The notes under the pieces are model-generated. The model was not told the origin of the DNA, made no database searches, and worked only from the letters and a program-made list of their open reading frames with translations. 64,000 nucleotides of DNA, taken from Saururus chinensis (lineage: Eukaryota > Streptophyta > Magnoliopsida > Piperales > Saururaceae). Both the position numbers and the translations under genes were made by a program. The stretch spans positions 38,807,351 through 38,871,350 of the forward strand of contig CP141140.1 of NCBI GenBank assembly GCA_035235625.1, read 5' to 3'. Of the stretch, positions 46,538-58,861 are shown in pieces; positions within the stretch are counted from its first letter, which is position 1, and the number at the start of each line of letters is the position of its first letter.

Positions 46538-49500
46538 CTCAAATGTTTACTATAGTTGACAAGTAAAAAAAAGAAATCTGAACTAGACTCCTTTATAGTC
46601 TTAGTTTGGACGTAACACAAATTGGTGCCATTGCCGAGGATTGCAACGTGTGACAAGAATCCGTTACGAAAAAACACTCTAACTTTACTAATTCTCTAAC
46701 TTTTATTTTTGCACACTAACTCTTTAAATTCAGTCATTTACTTTATGTCATTTACTTTTAGTATTTAAATTCTGTAATTTTTCTTTTTTTGAGACCGGAG
46801 GCACTACCCACGTTACTACCGAAAATTTTTCGGGATCAAACGTGTACCTTGATAGTGCCTTTGGCCTTCTTCTTTTTTGCAATTTTAATTTTTGTCTATT
46901 AACTTCTAACCCTCTAACTTTTTAATATTTTGTCATTTAATTTTTTCACTTTTACTTTCGTTTGTTATTATAAAAAAAAATTGTTGTTGCATGTTCACAT
47001 GGGTGCGTGATAATTCTGGACGATTGAAAAAAGTGAACAAATCTTTTGAAAATTATCTTTATTTTGATATAATGGAGGATCTAAGAACTAATGAGGAACT
47101 AAGAAGTAATAATGGGGATAATAATGCACAAAATATTCAAGTTAAAACCTTGCGTGATTATTTGCAACCAACTAGATCAAGTTCTCCTTCTTGCATGATT
47201 TTTCCAACTAATGTAGGCGGTTTTGAACTCAAGCCGGGTGTAATTCAATTACTACCCAAATTTCATGGCCTAGATTCAGAAAGCCCATATTTGCATTTAA
47301 AAGAGTTTGAAGAGGTTTGTGCAACTTTGCCAAACCAAAATGTTTCAAATGATGCTATTAGATTAAAACTCTTTCCTTTTTCTTTAAAGGAAAAGGCAAA
47401 AAATTAGTTGAATTCTTTGAAGCCAAGATCCATTGGATCATGGCAAGAAATGCAAAGAGAATTTTTAAAAAAGTTTTTCCCCACACATAAAACTAATACA
47501 CTTCGAAAGAACATCATGAATTTTTTCACAAAAAGAAAATGAAACTTTCTTTCAATGTTGGGAAAGATTTAAAGAACTTTTGTTGTTGTGCCCACATCAT
47601 GGATATGAAACATGGCGTACAATTAGTTTCTTTTATAATGGCTTATCTTCTCAAATGTGGCAATTTGTTGAAATGATGTATAATAGAGAGTTTTTGAGTA
47701 AAGAACCTGAGGAAGCATGGGACTATTTTGATGTGTTAGCTGAAAATGCTCAATCATGGGAAGATTCTAATAAATTTGAAACTAGTAATAAAACCAAATC
47801 TAATGGGGTAATTAAGGGGGGCATGTACCTTCTTAAAGAAGAGGATGATGTAAAAGCAAAATTACAAGTTTAACTAGAAAAGTTGAGGCTATGGAAATTA
47901 ATAGGGAAAACATGTCTAAAGCTTCTCAAAAAATACAAGATATTTGTAGTATATGTGAGAGTGATGGACACCAAACACAGGATTGTCCAACAATCCCTGC
48001 TTTTCAAGAGGTGTTGCATACTCAAGCAAATGCTATGAATACCTACAAAAGGCCATTTTCTTCTCCTTATTCTGAAACTTATACTCCTAATTGGAGAAAT
48101 CATCCCAACTTTAGTTGGAGAAATGAGTCTAATGTGCAGGTACCCCCTTCTTCCTCAAATTATGTTCCACCACATAAGAAGACTTTTGAAGACACATTGC
48201 AAACATTCATACAAAGTCAAGCAATAATCAACAACCAAACAATGTAAGCCATCAATGACTTGAAGACTTCTATCACTCAATTGACCACAGCTTTGAGCAC
48301 TCAAGAAAAAGGGAAGTTTCCTTCTCAACCTCAACCAAATCCTAAAGGTAAATTTGTAATTGAAAATTTAAATTTTTCAAGTTCACAAGAAGAGCATGCT
48401 AAGTCCATCACCACTTTGAGAAGTGGAAAAGTTATTAACAAAGACATTCCAATGAAGGTTGTTGAACCTAAGGAGTCTTTAAATTCTAAACATGGTGATG
48501 AACTTGACAACTCTAATTGTGTTTCTCCTATTCCTCCTCCTTTTCCTCAAAGATTACAATCTTCCTCTAAATTGGTGCCGAATGGTGACATTCTTAAAAT
48601 TTTCAAACAAGTGAAGATTAGCATTCCTCTCTTAGATGCCATTAAACAAATCACATCTTATGCTAAATTTTTGAAAGACCTTTGTACAATCAAGCGTAAG
48701 CTACATGTACAAAAGAAGGCATTTTTGACAAAACAAGTAAGTGCAATTTTGCAACAAAACACCCCACCCAAATATAAAGATCCTGGTTGTCCAACCATAT
48801 CTTGTATAATTGGGAATTATAGAGTTGAAAAAGCTTTACTTGATCTTGGGGCAAGTGTTAATCTCTTACCTTATTCTGTTTATGAACAATTGGGACTTGG
48901 TGAATTGAAGCCCACAAGCATTACACTTCAACTTGCAAATCGCTTAGTTAAAACACCAAGAGGAATTGTTGAGGATGTGTTAGTACAAGAAGAAAAGTTT
49001 TACTTTCCTATTGATTTTATTGTTTTGGACACACAACCAGTTTTGAATGCTTGTACTCAAATTCCTGTCATATTAGGCCGTCCATTTCTTGCTACTTCTA
49101 ATACTCTTATTAATTGTAGAAATGGTGTTATGAAGCTTTCTTTTGGAAATATGACTTTGGAACTGAACATTTTTAATATTTGCAGGCAACCAGGAGATGA
49201 TGATGAGGATGTGCATGAAGTGAATCTTTTAGAAAGTCTTGTTGATGACATGTCTACTATTTCTTCATTTTCTGACCCTCTTGAAGCATGTCTTTCTTAT
49301 TTTAACTTTGATGATGATGTTATGATTAATGATGTAAATTCCTTGTTGGAGTCAACTCCATTATTGGATACTGATAGGTGGAAGGCCCGCTTTGAGGAGT
49401 TACCTCCTTCTAATAGCGCTCCTCTCCCCTAAAGTGTCCAACCACCCAAGCTAGACTTGAAATCCCTCCCTACTGAACTTAAATATGCTTATCTTGGTGA

Positions 49501-52386
49501 GGGAGAGACATTTCCTGTGGTTGTCTCTTCAATGTTGGATAGGGAGCAAGAGCACAAGTTGCTCGAAGTCCTTAGAAATCACAAGAATGCCATTGGGTGG
49601 ACCATTGCTGATATCAAGGGGATTAGTTCCCTGATTTGTACACATAGGATCTTCATGGAAGAAAATGCAAAACCTGTGAGACAAATGCAATGGAGGTTAA
49701 ACCCCAACATGAAAGAGGTAGTGAGAGCAGAGGTCCTAAAATTATTAGATGTGGGTATCATTTACCCCATTTCTGACAGTCCATGGGTGAGTCCCACCCA
49801 GGTTGTCCCCAAAAAGTCTGGAGTGACAGTGGTAAAGAATGCTAATGATGAGTTAATTCCCACTAGAGTCACCACCGGTTGGCGGATGTGCATAGATTAT
49901 AGAAAATTAAATTCTGTCACTAGGAAAGACCACTTCCCCTTGCCATTCATGGACCAAATCCTAGAGAGGGTGGCCGGTCATCAATTTTATTGTTTTTTAT
50001 ATGGTTATTCAGGATACAACCAAATTGAGATTGCACTTGAAGATTAAGAAAAAACAACCTTTACATGTCCATTTGATACCTTTGCATATCGAAGGATGCC
50101 GTTTGGGTTATGTAATGCTCCTGCCACATTCCAAAGGTGCATGATGAGCATCTTTAGTGACATGGTGGAGCAGTTTTTGGAAGTTTTTATGGATGATTTT
50201 TCTATTTTTGGTGATTCTTTTGATGATTGTCTTGATAACTTAGAAAAAGTTTTGGTGAGATGTGAAGAGAAAAATCTAGTTTTAAATTGGGAAAAGTGTC
50301 ATTTTATGGTTACTACTGGAATAGTACTTGGTCACATTGTTTCTGTGCAGGGAATTCAAGTGGACAAGGCAAAACTTAAATTGATTGCTAATTTGCCTAG
50401 TCCAAAGTCCACAAAAGATGTTAAATCCTTTCTAGGGCATGCCGGTTTTTATAGAAGATTTATCAAGAATTTTAGTGTGATATCTAGACCATTGTGTAAT
50501 CTTCTATCTAAAGAGCATTCTTTTGAGTGGTCGGATGCATGTGAAGAAGCTTTCACAAAGCTTAAGAACATGTTAGTGTCCGCACCCATCATGCAGCCCC
50601 CAGATTGGACCCTTCCTTTCGAAATTATGTGTGATGCAAGTGATTATGCCGTTGGGGCTATTTTAGGGCAAAGGAAAGATAAGAAACCTTACGTAATTCA
50701 TTATGCAAGTAGAACTTTAAATAGTGCCCAAATGAACTACTCCACCACTGAAAAAGAACTTCTTGCTGTAGTATTTGCACTTGACAAATTTAGATCTTAC
50801 TTGATTGGCTCTCAAATTATCATTTTTACTAACCATGCAGCTTTGAAGTACCTTTTGAACAAACAAGATACAAAACCCAGATTACTCCGATGGATACTCC
50901 TACTCCAAGAGTTTGATCTCACAATCAAAGACAAGAAGGGAGTAGAGAATGTGGTGGCGGATCATCTTTCTAGATTGGAATTTTTTGATTCTTTGGAAAA
51001 TATTCCAATCCAAGACACATTCCCCGATGAATAACTTTTTGTCATCTCACATCCTCCATGGTATGCCGACATTGCCAACAACTTGGTGACAAGTAAAGTT
51101 CCCCACCATTGGTCTTCTCAAGATAAAAAGAGATTCTTCACCGAGGTAAAACATTTCTTTTGGGACGACCCCTGTCTCTTTAAGTATTGTTCGGATCAAA
51201 TAATAAGGAGATGTGTGCCTGATTCTGAACAAGTAAGTATCATCTCTTTTTGTCATTCTGAAGCATGTGGTGGTCACTTCTCCTCTAAAAAGACCACCTC
51301 TAAAATTTTGCAATGTGGTTTTTACTGGCCAATGTTTTTCAAAGATGTTCATGAATTTTGTAAAACTTGTGAAAGGTGTCAAAAGTTAGGAGCCATTTCT
51401 CGTCGAAATATGATGCCCCTTAACCCCATATTGGTTATTGAGATTTTTGATTGTTGGGGCATTGATTTCATGGGACCTTTTCCTCCTTCTTTTGGCTATG
51501 TTTACATTTTAGTTGCTGTCGATTATGTTTCCAAGTGGATTGAGGCTGTTCCAAGCAAAACCAATGACCACAAGGTCGTTGTGCGCTTTTTAAAGGAAAA
51601 TATATTTTTAAGGTTTGGAACACCTCGAACCAATATAAGTAACGGGGGGTCACATTTTTGTAATAAGCCTTTTGAGGCTTTGATGAGGAAGTATGGGATT
51701 ACCCATAAAGTAGCTACCCCCTATCACCCACAAACAAGTGGACAAGTTGAGATTTCTAATAGGGAAATTAAAAATATTTTGCAAAAAATGGTAAATCCAA
51801 ATGGTAAAGATTGGTCTTTACAGCTAACCGATGGGCTTACCGTACGGCTTTTAAAACCCCAATTGGCATGTCTCCTTACCGTTTGATTTTTGGAAAAGCT
51901 TGTCACTTGCCTATGGAGTTGGAACATAGGGCATATTGGGCAATCAAAGCTTTGAATTTTAACTTTGATAAGGCTGGCTTAAATAGACAATTGCAAATCA
52001 ATGACTTAGAGGAAATTAAACGTGATGCTTATGAGAGTTCAAAACTTTACAAAGAGAGAATGAAGGCTTTTCATGATAAAAATATTTTACGAAAAACTTT
52101 TGAGCCATTTCAAAAGGTTTTATTATACAACTCTAGACTTCATCTCTTTCCAGGAAAATTAAGATCACGTTGGACAGGTCCTTTCATTGTAAAAACCGTT
52201 TTTCCTTATGGAACTGTTGAAATTGAGAACCCAAAAAATGGTGATGTTTTCAAAGTTAATGGCCAACGTTTGAAACCATTTTTAGACCATTTTGTCCCTG
52301 AAGTTGAGTCTACACCTCTTGAAAATCCCAATTATGAGGGTCGATTTTCTTTTCATGATTTTACACAAAAAAAAAAATTACATTGA

Positions 52387-53807
52387 GGTCAATGTTTAGT
52401 TTAGGTTTGGGGGTGTAGAGAGATTTTTCTTTTATGTTTTTAGTTTTACTTAAAAAATGAAAAAATTGAAAAATTGAAAAAAAAATAATTAGATTTATTT
52501 TATTTTATGTTTTTGCTTATTTACATTGATTCTTATTCTAGATATGTGACTTTGTTTAATGATATCATACTATTTAGAATATAACTTGACAGATTTAATG
52601 ATTTTGAGTTCTGATTACTTTATATTGGTTTCTTGTACTCCTATTTTGAAAAAAATAAAGCAAGACAATTGCCTAAGTGAGAATTCGAGCCCTTGATTAT
52701 GGTCTTACATCTTGGTGGATATCATTGAATCTAAGTAATTATTTTCTTATGAGAGTAAAACTTTGGCATGATCTAGTAGTATTCATGTTATCATGATAGA
52801 GTTTTGAGCTTCACTATTCTTGGTTTGTAGAACAATCGAGGACTTGTCGTCAACAAAATTCAAGTTGATTGTATAATGTGCTCAAGAAAAAAAAAGCAAA
52901 AAAAAAAGTGAAAAAAAAAATGAAAAATTAAAGTCACTATATTGAGTAGACCGAGACTCGGCGTGCCTCACTAAGCATAGGGTGTTCGAGTCAAAAGGTA
53001 GAGTTGACTAATTTATGACATGCATAGCCTTGAAGCCTATTTGGTTCAAGTTATTAAGCCTGAGGGGTGTTTTAACACCTAGTGCCCTGAGCCAACTGGA
53101 TTGGGAGTCACTGGCCTAACACTTGTTACATGGATCTTATAGAAAGCTAAAAAGGCTAAGCCTTACACATGTCATGTGAGATGAGCATAAAATTATAATA
53201 GGACACTATGCAATTATATCTTGATTGTGTTGGCAGGTGATCTAGGGTGTTTTACTTTTCAAGGAAGGTTTTGCATGATTCTCTATTATGATCTCTTGAA
53301 GATGAATGGATGTCAATGCCTATTTAGTATTAAAATTGAAATTGCTAAGTGGACATGAGACACATTGAGTTGTTCGATTCATAAGAATGGGATTGTATAA
53401 TTACTTGGCAATGTCTATTTTTCTAAAACTATTATGTATGTATGAGTACATGCCACCAATATGAAGTTGTTAGAATGAATTATTGTTTTAGAAGACAAGT
53501 TATATTATGCATGATTGATTTTACTAAATGAAGTCACATGTTTAGGAGGAGTTGATTTGTAAATTTGACGTGGTTTTTAAATTTTAATTTTCTTTTATCA
53601 TTCTAGTTTTGAATTTTGTGGGTAGATTCACTGCAAACCCTCACGAGACACAACTCGTCCACTAGTGTAAGCTAGGGGTTTAAAGGCTTATTGCATATGC
53701 TAAATGCAATCGAGATTTCCTGCGGAAGTGGAGTAGTTAGTTTTGTTTTCTATTATTTTAATTTCTGTTTTGCTTGAGGACTAGCAAAAAGTAGGTTTGG
53801 GGGTATT
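52387..53807 (+). other. Untranslated 3' region of the Athila-like element (fossil)
   Basis: 1.4 kb of AT-rich, frame-poor DNA lies between integrase and the 3' LTR, including an A-rich tract near 52,890-52,930. Many Athila elements have an env-like frame here; none was recognised. Confidence 0.6.
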
Positions 53808-54991
53808 TGATGCACTGAAATAATGTTCAATAAAATGTTTTTAAATTTCTATTTGCAATCCTATTTTGTGTTAATTCATTGTTGATTTGGGCTATTTATG
53901 TTTTGAATAAGTTAGTTGGACCTTAATTGAGTTTACATGTCTAAACAGGCTTCAACAAGATACAACTGGAAGAGGAAGTTAAGCCCAACTACCCAAAGCT
54001 ATTTAAAAGTTAAGAATGGGCTCCTAATGGTCTAAACATGCATGGAATGGTCGAACACAACCTTATGGATCCATTTGATTTGAGATTTGTATGAATAGAA
54101 CTAAATTATAAAAGATGTTGATTCGGACAGATTGACACAGCCTTAGTATTTCGATCATATCCTTTTATGGATTGATATGATTCTGGTGGCAATGGAAAGA
54201 AGACTTCCGTGGCTACAAGTGTTATTTCAAGAAGAAATTCCAAATTCCGAAGATATATGGGTCCAATCAGGCAATCAATCAGGATGAAATCTGGAGATAT
54301 GATTTGACTTTCCCCTTTGAAGCAACCCCTTCTTTTCCTATAAATAGAGGGGTGGACGTGATAGATGGGGCATTCTCTCTTCTTTGGAGCTCTCTTCTCC
54401 TATTTTCTTCTCTCATTTTGCAATTTTGTTTTTAGTTTCATTGTAATGGTATTCTAAAGTTCTCAAGCTAAGGCTAGGAATGAAGCTTGTACTTGATGTT
54501 TAATGGATACTTTGATTCAAGTAAGTTCTTTATCATTTTAAATTGATGTTTCATATTTAAGGAGTTTATAATCTATATAATTATTTGATTCAGCGTTGAC
54601 GAAAGGCACGCCGAATGCTTATAATTCCCTGTGATTATACACTTAATACTTTCATGTAGTAAACAATCAATTACTATTGTTCTATTTCAAAGTTCTTTAA
54701 AAGATACATTTTCCGATTGAGACAAATTTTCATTTGATCTTAATTGAGTTATCATTTGAATGAAGTATATATTAGAGATTTATTACAAGTGGATTTTTGA
54801 TGCCTTAGCACTTTCTCTTTGAATTGTCTCTTATTATCTATTTCACTTTTCTTCTCTATTCGATTCTCTTCGTAATAGTTTTCTATGTCACACAAGGCTT
54901 TCCCTGTGGATCGACCTTGTTTACTATAGTTGACAAGTAAAAAAAAGAAATATGAACTAGACTCCTTCATAGTCTTAGTTTGGACGTAACA
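53808..54991 (+). repeat. 3' LTR of the Athila-like element (fossil)
   Basis: 1,184 bp, collinear with the 5' LTR. About 25 substitutions and one 4-bp length difference were counted by eye. It is followed at once by the TAGTG duplication and then host sequence at 54,997. Confidence 0.9.
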
Positions 54992-55053
54992 TAGTGTATC
55001 CTTTCAATCATAAATTCCTAGCTCATGTACTCAAGTAAACTATTGGTTGCAGG

Positions 55054-55236
55054 CAACTTTGCTTGATCCTATTATAGACGGTACTACTAATGTGTTAAAG
55101 TCCTACTCCAAAGCTAGTTCAGCGAAGGGAGTTGTACTTACCTATTCCTACTCCTCTATCAGATATTGTGAGGATACGACAAAAGCTTCCCCACTTAATG
55201 AATTACAAGGAACATGGGGACTTGAAAAGAGTTTAT
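55054..55236 (+). pseudogene. Unidentified exon-like reading frame downstream of the LTR element
   Basis: After a GTTGCAG acceptor the frame reads ATLLDPIIDGTTNVLKSYSK, then VVLTYSYSSIRYCED and PLNELQGTWGLEKSL, then a stop. A further in-frame stretch (IGMNKEGKLVEAL) follows in the same frame. Composition and codon pattern look protein-coding and unlike the retroelement. A short exon-like piece upstream of the LTR element (45,011-45,031, GCGAATTCAGGAGCACTTGAG then GT) could splice to it in frame, which would place the element in an intron. I do not recognise the family; it may or may not belong to the synergin-like gene. Confidence 0.45.
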
Positions 55237-55439
55237 AAGCTTCAATAGGAATGAATAAGGAAGGCAAACTAGTTGAAGCTTTGAACAATTTTTTTTTTCT
55301 GTATGCACTATGAAGAAGGCAAAATTTTGTTCTCTTTGTTAGAGCTTTTGGGAAGTAATAAGTGCGATATAGATTTTGTTATGTAACAATTTAATTTATA
55401 TTCCCTAAATTCCATAGACATTGAATCCAAAACCACTTG

Positions 55440-56250
55440 GACAGAGTTGTATTGGGCTGAATTATTTAATTGATGTCAATATCCTTTTATGCCACAACAC
55501 TATCATGTTATCCCGTAAAAATATTTTATTAAATTTTAAAAATTTAATAACATTTAATATGGTTAATGCCTTACACTTTTATGATAATTTAGGGAATATA
55601 AATCAATTAGAGTTTTCAAATTTTGTCCTTGTACGAGTTATTTTTGCCTTTTTACACCATAACACTTTCATGTTGTCCCATGAAAATATTTTATTAAATT
55701 TTTAAAATTCTATAGCATTTAATGTAGTTAATCCCTTACACTTTAATTATAATTTAGACAATAAAATTAAATTATATTTTTCAAATTTTATCCTTTTATG
55801 AGTTTTTTTGCCTTTTTACGCCACAACACTATCATGCTGTCCCATGAAAATACTATATTAAGTTTTAAAAATTTCATAACATTAATGTGGTTAATTTCTT
55901 ACACTTTTATGATAATTTAAACAATAAAATTCAATTAGAATTTTCAAATTTTATCCTTCTTTGAGTTTTTTCTTGCCTTTTTACGCCATAACACTATCAT
56001 GTTGTCTTATGAAAATACTTTATTAAAATTTTAAAGTTCTATAACATTTAATGTGGTTAATGCCTTACATTTTTATGATAATTTAGACAATATAATTCAA
56101 TTAAAGTTTTCAAATTTTGTCATTGTACAAGTTTTTTTACCTTTTTAAGCCACAACATTATCATGTTGTCCAATGAAAATACTTTATTAAGTTTTTAAAA
56201 TTTTATAACATTTAATGTGGTTAATGCCTTACACTTTTATGATATTAACA
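55440..56250. repeat. 165-bp tandem array, about five units
   Basis: The marker CCACAACACTATCATG and variants recurs near 55,493, 55,658, 55,823, 55,987 and 56,152, a very even spacing of 164-165 bp. Each unit includes GTGGTTAATGCCTTACACTT, TTTATGATAATTTAGA, CAATTAGA.TTTTCAAATTTT and TTGCCTTTTTACGCC. The unit is about 75% A+T. The unit length is close to that of many plant centromeric satellites, but five units do not make a satellite block. Confidence 0.85.
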
Positions 56251-56579
56251 TGTGTCTCAAGGTGCGGGTGCATGCAACAAAGACAAATAACTTTTTTTAA
56301 CCTGAGGGCTAATCACAACTTCAATTAACAAGCACAAACTCTTAATACCATACATTAATGAATCAAGTTCATGTTGAATTAAAAATCATAACTAAAGAAC
56401 AAGCCTTCTTAAAGTTCAGTACTTAGATCGCTTAATATATGAAATTGTTACATAACAAAATCCATATCACAATTATTGCTTCTCAAAAGCTTTAATGAAG
56501 ATAAAAGACTAAGAATAAATATGTACACATAATAATATTCAGACTAAATTGGCAAAATTTTACAAGAAAATCGACTACA

Positions 56580-56803
56580 TCAATTGGTTTCATGATCTGG
56601 TGTTGGAGAGTACCAAGCAGGAAACCTCCTTTTGCTTCTGAGGAGTCTTGTGTAGGGCAACTCCAGCATCATTGCTTTTTCCTCCTCTTCCAGCTCTTCT
56701 CGGGTTTTTGGCAAACCGTCCAGTATGGGGAAAGGTCTTCTATGCTCCTTCCCTTGGTTGGAATCTTTAGGCTTCTCTAGTTTTTTGCTAGCCCTTCTCC
56801 GAA
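56580..56803 (-). pseudogene. Unidentified C-terminal exon of a plant protein
   Basis: On the minus strand, after a GATTAG acceptor, 224 bp stay open to a TGA: RRRASKKLEKPKD, PFPILDGLPKTREELEEEEK, MMLELPYTRLLRSKRRF, then PAWYSPTPDHETN and stop. The charged, motif-like C-terminus looks like a genuine last exon, but I cannot name the family. No upstream exon of the same gene was found before the kinase exon at 57.4 kb. The plus-strand frame in the same place is its shadow. Confidence 0.5.
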
Positions 56804-57422
56804 CTAATCAAATGCATGTAGGCATCCAACTAAAGATTTCCCATATAGGCTTCCCTTGGTTAATAAAATATTGCAAACACTGTTGAACTAATCACTCTCG
56901 GGAAATAGTAGTTGCACTTAATACGTATGTGCTACCTACTTCAATAAAACGTTCAGCCATAACAACATTCTGGCAAGTAAACTCACCATATAGTAGAATC
57001 CTGAGACAAGGAAACCAAAAATATTTATCAGTTCAAATCTCCAAAAACCATTTATTCAGAAGTTCCTCAGCTAACAATATCATGCATTAACTCACACCAC
57101 ATGCCACACTGCTAACATTTTTAAGTGTTTACAAGAAAGATCTGACATGAATAGCACACTGGAGAAAAAAAACACACTAAAAAAGAACATTATAAACTGT
57201 CATGGCCATATTCCTTGAGAAAATACCCCAACTTGTTTGTTTGTGAGGTGGTTAATAATTTAAAATAGATGATACAACTTATATCCTATAATCAATAATA
57301 ATTATAGAAAACATATTAAATGCCAAAAGATAGTTCACCTCTGCCTACACAAATGACAACCAATTGAGTTGATTTTCCATTTCCTACAAAAGCTTTTGAA
57401 ATTTGGTTAGTAGTGTACTAGC

Positions 57423-57645
57423 CACTCCCTATCTCCTTGGAAGCCCTCTGGATCTAGCACTTTAATGGCAACTTCTATAGATTTGTATCCAACTCTCACA
57501 TTATCATTAATTAGGCCTTTGTAGACAATACCAAACCCACCCTCGCCTAAAATTTGATCTGGCCTGAAGTTCCTAGTGGCAACTCTCATCTTATTATATG
57601 TGAAGATATCAACGTTCTTGTAGCTGATTTGCCGAAGTTATTATG
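57423..57645 (-). pseudogene. RLCK-VII (PBL17-like) protein kinase exon fragment
   Basis: Minus strand: NVDIFTYNKMRVATRNFRPD, then the glycine-rich ATP loop LGEGGFGIVYKG, then NVRVGYKSIEVAIKVLDPEG (VAIK lysine) and FQGDREWL, ending at CTAGTACAC (possible GT donor). This is kinase subdomains I-II only. RLCK-VII proteins of the PBL17 type have the VRVG.KS insertion before VAIK. They are cytoplasmic kinases that act below immune receptors. The catalytic loop, activation segment and the remainder are absent from the neighbourhood, so it is an orphan exon with intron edges. Confidence 0.85.
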
Positions 57646-58180
57646 TTCTTTTACGTTCAAACTGAACAATTTAGGAAGCAACTAAAGAAAAAAATATGTT
57701 GTTCACCTATAGCGCTGGTGCTATAAACGATGGTTACGTACATGGTGCCAACATAACTAATTTCTTTCGTATGAATGCTCCATGAATCATAGGAACATGT
57801 AGTCTTCTCCTTCACGGCGTAGTATAGTAAAGTTTCTCAATGAAGCTTTGTTTTATAATGTTTAGAACAGGAAGATGAGTGCAAAATCAAAACGATCACC
57901 TTAAATAAACATTCTGCGATACAGATAAGTTGACTACGTTTGCAAGCTTCAAAACATGAACAATTATAATTATTCTCAGTTCGTACACCACGTAAACCCA
58001 AATACTGTACAAGGACTCTTAACACGTGTTTACAGTTATTCTTTGAAAATAACAATTTGGATACAGGTAGGGTTGTACAATTTTTTTTCGAAAACAAATA
58101 AAAGGATGAACAATGAGCTACCGACCTTTCATCCGCCAATCATCTTATTGCCCAACTCTTTCCGGTACACCTATATCAAC

Positions 58181-58477
58181 AATCAGCCCACTGTTGTCGT
58201 TCATTTGCAGCTTCTCATCCAACATATTTTTAAATTGATTTGCATCAAGAAGCTGCATAAGTTCATCTGCATCTTCCCGTTCCACTCCAAGCTCTTCCAC
58301 CACTTCAGTAAGATCCTCAAGGCTTATCTTGCCATCTCCATTTTTGTCAAGAAGTTGAAATACTCGATTTCCTTTATCTATCTCGATTCCTCTTTGATGA
58401 TTTCCATAAGGTAAATCTCTAAGACGCAGGGTTGCAAGTTTAGCAGCTGCCATCATGATAGCCTTGAGCCATTTTAC
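58181..58477 (-). pseudogene. CRSH (calcium-activated RelA/SpoT homologue) exon fragment
   Basis: Minus strand: MMAAAKLATLRLRDLP, then an EF-hand loop LLDKNGDGKISLEDL, VEELGVEREDADELMQLLDA and N, then QFKNMLDEKLQMNDNSGLI, ending before GTTGAT (likely donor). In plant CRSH, a chloroplast (p)ppGpp synthetase with two C-terminal EF-hands, this region follows the synthetase domain. Here the sequence jumps from LLDAN to QFKNM, so the second EF-hand and about 30 residues are missing in frame. The synthetase domain is absent. The exon probably starts after CTCTAG at 58,478. The family call is from remembered motifs. Confidence 0.75.
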
Positions 58478-58861
58478 CTAGAGTTTCAAAAGATTAAACA
58501 AAAGCTTTGAGATGGCTCTTCAACATTTTATGCAATAGAATTTTGACATCAAGAAAACCGAACAACAATCTACATACAATTAATGTCAAAACAAAACAAA
58601 TAGTTAAATTATTTGAAATATATGCAATGCTAAACACAATGTGGATCTATATCGTCCTAACACCTAGTATAAGCATTATTTTGTCCTACTAAGTCCATCA
58701 CTTAAAAGTAACTCTATTAAATTGATCTGTACTAGCAAGAATGAACGAGCATAACATGTGTAAATACATATTAGATAAGAAAAAATAAATAAAAATACTT
58801 CCCATTAATCAAAAATATTAAATAAATAAATACATATTAACACATGTAAATACATATTAGT

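Larger units (their letters stand above)
45269..54996 (+). mobile_element. Athila-like Ty3/Gypsy LTR retrotransposon (fossil, broken)
   Basis: The LTRs lie at 45,274-46,453 and 53,808-54,991, both TGATGCACTG...GACGTAACA. TAGTG at 45,269-45,273 and 54,992-54,996 is a perfect 5-bp target duplication. The primer site resembles the 3' end of tRNA-Asp (TTGGCGCCGTT), as in Athila-group elements. A purine tract (AAAAAGTAGGTTTGGGGG) precedes the 3' LTR. Parts in order are gag (~47.0-48.3 kb, with a CCHC knuckle), protease (~48.8-49.1), reverse transcriptase (~49.6-50.4), RNase H (~50.6-51.0) and integrase (~51.2-52.4). No env-like frame is seen in the 1.4 kb before the 3' LTR. It carries roughly half a dozen breaks, so it is not whole. 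The LTRs differ at about 25 sites by eye (~2%), suggesting an insertion age of order one million years. Confidence 0.93.

Noticed and set aside
55440-56250. 165-bp array as a centromere core
   Set aside because: Only about five units are present, with genes and gene fragments on both sides. It can at most be related to a satellite.
57956-58414. 152-codon plus-strand frame over the CRSH exon
   Set aside because: Antisense shadow. The EF-hand is on the minus strand.
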